Shown piece after piece: positions 58,387 to 59,556 of a stretch of 59,556 nucleotides of DNA. The notes below the pieces were generated by a model. It ran no database searches. It was not told the origin of the DNA and worked only from the letters and a program-made list of their open reading frames with translations. The stretch comes from Hypsibius dujardini (Eukaryota; Tardigrada; Eutardigrada; Parachela; Hypsibiidae): assembly GCA_001579985.1 (NCBI GenBank), contig LRSR01009530.1, forward strand, positions 1-59,556, in the 5' to 3' direction. Numbering within the stretch: position 1 is the stretch's first letter; each line of letters begins with the position of its first letter. The position numbers and the translations under genes are program-made.

Positions 58387-59556
58387 CATCTTTAGCAGTT
58401 TCTTCCCGATTTGTTGTACAAACTTCCGTCGCAGATTTCTTTATCTTTGTTCAGTTGTTTTCACGATCCAAAATGTTAATCGGATTCGAACTAAAATTCT
58501 TCGGCATACTCTAGCTTGATTATATTTCTAAGAGAATCACCCACTGATTCGTTTTTCAATTATTCATTGAATGATGAAATAACTGAACTAAACGGGTTAG
58601 TGATTAGATTTATTTGAGAAATAAGACGAGCAACGAAATTCGTCAGTCGATTTCGGTCAAAATTGAAAACTAAAAGAAAACTACAACTAAATTATTTTTC
58701 AATTTGTTATTTAGTAAAACAAGAAACTGAAATAAACTGGCAAGTTAATAAAAATTTAATTGAAAAATAAAACAGACAACTAAAATCGGTCTGCCCATTT
58801 CGACCAAAATTACAAACTATATAATTTCCGAATTCCTTTTTTTTTGTGAACAATTGAATCAAACATGCTAGTTAATAAATATTTAATTGTGAATTAAGCA
58901 AACAACTGAAACTAGTCGGTCAATTTTCACTTAAATTAAAAACTAAATAAAAACTGCTAAATGTTTTTTGGTCACTGACATTTATTACAGATTCAATTTA
59001 ATTGACAAATTATTAAATGGATCATTCTCGACTGAAACAGTCGCTGAAAAACAAAAATTAAAATTCCTTCGCAATTAATTTGTAGCTAACCGAGGAAGTG
59101 ATTTCGTTCCGTAAGTTACTCTTTATCTTCCCTGATCCAAAATGGTCTTCCCGGAAGTGATTACACACGTGTCACGCCAGATAGGATAACGAAATGAATA
59201 GCATCAAAAAATGAAATTGCGATCGACCAAGACAAAGCGACAACTGCCGCAAAAAGTTGTTTGCTCTTTTTTAATTGCTCAGAGAGTAGTAGGCGCGCAA
59301 ACAGAACTTCCCCTCACGCTTAACGCAGCAAAACATTACAAGAGCAGAGAAGTGGAACCAACGCCAGTAACCTGCAAGGAACAAAAAATTGATATCATTA
59401 GAAATAATTTCCGGAAAAGAAACCCTTTTTCTTCAGCATTTTGAATCGTTCCATTTGTCAAATTAAATAATAAATAATAACCACACTGGAGAAGATAATT
59501 TGATTTAATTTAATGAAATTTAAAAATATACTTTGGGACTTTAAATTAAACTAAAC
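58387..59556. repeat. EGF 3' flank and ATP synthase f scrap
   Basis: 58520-59090 matches inverted 19450-20030. 59100-59350 is the 3' flank of ATP synthase f on the minus strand, and 59350-59380 is the first 30 bp of its last exon (complement of GGTTACTGGCGTTGGTTCCA), the rest having been deleted. AT-rich intron-like DNA runs to the window end. Confidence 0.65.

Overview
The window is metazoan nuclear DNA. Genes are split by GT-AG introns, and the products are animal types: an astacin metalloprotease, LDL-receptor-type YWTD propellers with EGF, mitochondrial ATP synthase subunit f, calmodulin and a drosomycin-like peptide. The drosomycin-type peptide and a mariner-type transposase point to an ecdysozoan, most likely an arthropod; the species cannot be fixed from the sequence. 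Everything here was read by eye. Exon borders come from GT/AG sites, reading phase and agreement between copies within the window.

The window is dominated by one multi-domain gene family in repeated and decaying copies. The best copy (minus strand, 26992 to 20150, 12 exons, 888 codons) encodes signal/propeptide, astacin protease, two bulb-type (B-lectin) modules, a YWTD propeller and one EGF module. A sister type keeps the same YWTD-EGF exons but has a different front: signal peptide, 8-Cys module, B-lectin and a helical linker. It occurs as an inverted pair: plus strand 51040-58386 (one 1-nt frameshift) and minus strand 35917-29312 (disrupted). Further broken copies lie at 360-8995 (+), 42328-45092 (+) and 46226-49855 (+). 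ATP synthase subunit f exons or scraps lie tail-to-tail with most copies, so the duplicated unit was probably lectin/YWTD gene plus ATP synthase f neighbour.

Layout. 1-3.1 kb: decayed astacin copy. 3.1-9.0 kb: a 5.85 kb insertion in a YWTD exon, flanked by a 9-bp duplication, with satellite arrays in opposite orientation near its two ends, a Tc1-like remnant and a small TIR element carrying an acidic ORF. 9-13.2 kb: flanking repeats, a foldback element, ATP synthase f scraps and a C2H2 zinc-finger gene. 13.4-17.3 kb: an RGG/Gln/Tyr-rich remnant (+), a DEAD-box helicase fragment and an unnamed terminal exon (-). 17.6-19.1 kb: ATP synthase f (+). 20.1-27.0 kb: the intact astacin-lectin-YWTD-EGF gene. 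27.7 kb: mariner fragment. 29-36 kb: lectin-YWTD-EGF gene (-), broken by a P-element/THAP-like fragment and other insertions. 37.7 kb: THAP zinc finger. 39.0 kb: calmodulin pseudogene. 40.3 kb: drosomycin-like peptide gene. 42-50 kb: two YWTD-EGF pseudogenes. 51-58.4 kb: lectin-YWTD-EGF gene (+), whose first intron holds a dead copy of the peptide gene.

As a system, the locus looks like a rapidly duplicating set of secreted, sugar-binding, LRP-like proteins, one armed with a protease, next to a defensin-type peptide gene. A role in immunity, extracellular matrix or fertilisation is plausible but is inference only.
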